Both the position numbers and the translations under genes were made by a program. A stretch of DNA of 5,688 nucleotides, from NCBI GenBank assembly GCA_030613605.1, contig JAUWLO010000132.1, positions 1 to 5,688 on the forward strand. Direction: 5' to 3'. Under the pieces are notes generated by a model, which was not told the origin of the DNA, ran no database searches, and saw only the letters and a program-made list of their open reading frames with translations. This document shows, piece by piece, positions 5,576 to 5,688 of this stretch (within the stretch, counting starts at the first letter, position 1; each line of letters starts with the position of its first letter). Source of the DNA: Gammaproteobacteria bacterium (lineage in GTDB: Bacteria; Pseudomonadota; Gammaproteobacteria; SZUA-152).

Positions 5576-5640
5576 GTCCGCCTCCATTTTTCATGAATAT
5601 CTGCTTAATGAGTATAGTGCATCACCGGCAAAGGATAGGC

Positions 5641-5688
5641 CTACGGATGTTCCTGCAACCAGCCATCTATCTCCTGTTTAAGTTTATC
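5641..5688 (-). CDS. Partial CDS, C-terminal end of an unidentified protein
   Basis: The minus-strand frame entering from the right edge reads DKLKQEIDGWLQEHP and stops at TAG (5641-5643). The residues look like a charged amphipathic helix, a common protein C-terminus, and the stop lies 65 bp upstream of the cytochrome start, a normal intergenic distance. Another frame closes quickly after the edge. Fifteen codons are too few to name a family or to exclude chance. If real, the gene precedes the cytochrome on the same strand and may be co-transcribed with it; no terminator is evident between them, only the 8-bp palindrome TAGGCCTA at 5636-5643. Confidence 0.45.
   Translation of the reverse strand, partial: DKLKQEIDGWLQEHP

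Noticed and set aside
5576..5587. Upstream ATG at 5587 as the cytochrome start
   Set aside because: The strong GGAGG falls between this ATG and the one at 5575, at ideal spacing for the latter, and the signal peptide begins naturally there.
1..5688. Phage, transposon, toxin-antitoxin, CRISPR or other defence system
   Set aside because: There are no transposase, integrase, terminal repeats, CRISPR-type repeats or paired small toxin/antitoxin genes. The DUF82 protein has a PIN-like nuclease fold but no adjacent antitoxin, and it carries the zinc ribbon of the housekeeping-like Mut7-C family.

Overview
The window looks like an ordinary chromosomal stretch from a Gram-negative bacterium, most likely a gammaproteobacterium. 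The grounds are a lipobox-bearing NlpC/P60 hydrolase of the Spr/NlpC type, a short CspA-type cold shock protein, a periplasmic c-type cytochrome, mid-range GC content and Shine-Dalgarno-led genes. This assignment is inferred from gene style; there is no rRNA or other taxonomic marker here. I see no mobile element, CRISPR array, tRNA or rRNA, and no clear new multi-gene system.

Layout. Bases 1-540 (+) encode a lipoprotein cell-wall peptidase. Bases 541-765 hold a small inverted repeat, a promoter with a consensus -10 box and a long leader leading into a cold shock gene (766-969, +), which ends in a clear rho-independent terminator. A run of 15-bp imperfect tandem repeats carrying a perfect TATAAT comes next, directly in front of a Mut7-C-type (DUF82) putative RNase gene (1084-1536, +). 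That gene has no visible Shine-Dalgarno sequence. It converges, with a 12-bp gap, on a two-gene minus-strand operon: an MgtC/SapB-family membrane protein (2689-3378) followed by an MscS-family mechanosensitive channel (1549-2655). Divergent from the operon, across about 155 bp containing a short palindrome, is an acyl-CoA ligase gene (3535-5094, +). It converges, with a 10-bp gap, on a secreted monoheme c-type cytochrome gene (5105-5575, -). The last 48 bases (5641-5688) appear to be the 3' end of another minus-strand gene.

How the genes work together. The only convincing functional unit is the MgtC-MscS pair, two inner-membrane proteins tied to ion and osmotic homeostasis. The other genes are single transcription units for envelope peptidoglycan hydrolysis, RNA chaperoning, RNA processing, fatty acid activation and periplasmic redox, with no evident shared pathway. 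The most interesting signals are regulatory: the repeat-borne promoter and possible leaderless start of the DUF82 gene, the long cold-shock leader with an ATG-TAA start-stop element overlapping the csp start, and small palindromes in the intergenic regions. The acyl-CoA ligase also has an aspartate where the family usually has an adenine-stacking aromatic residue.
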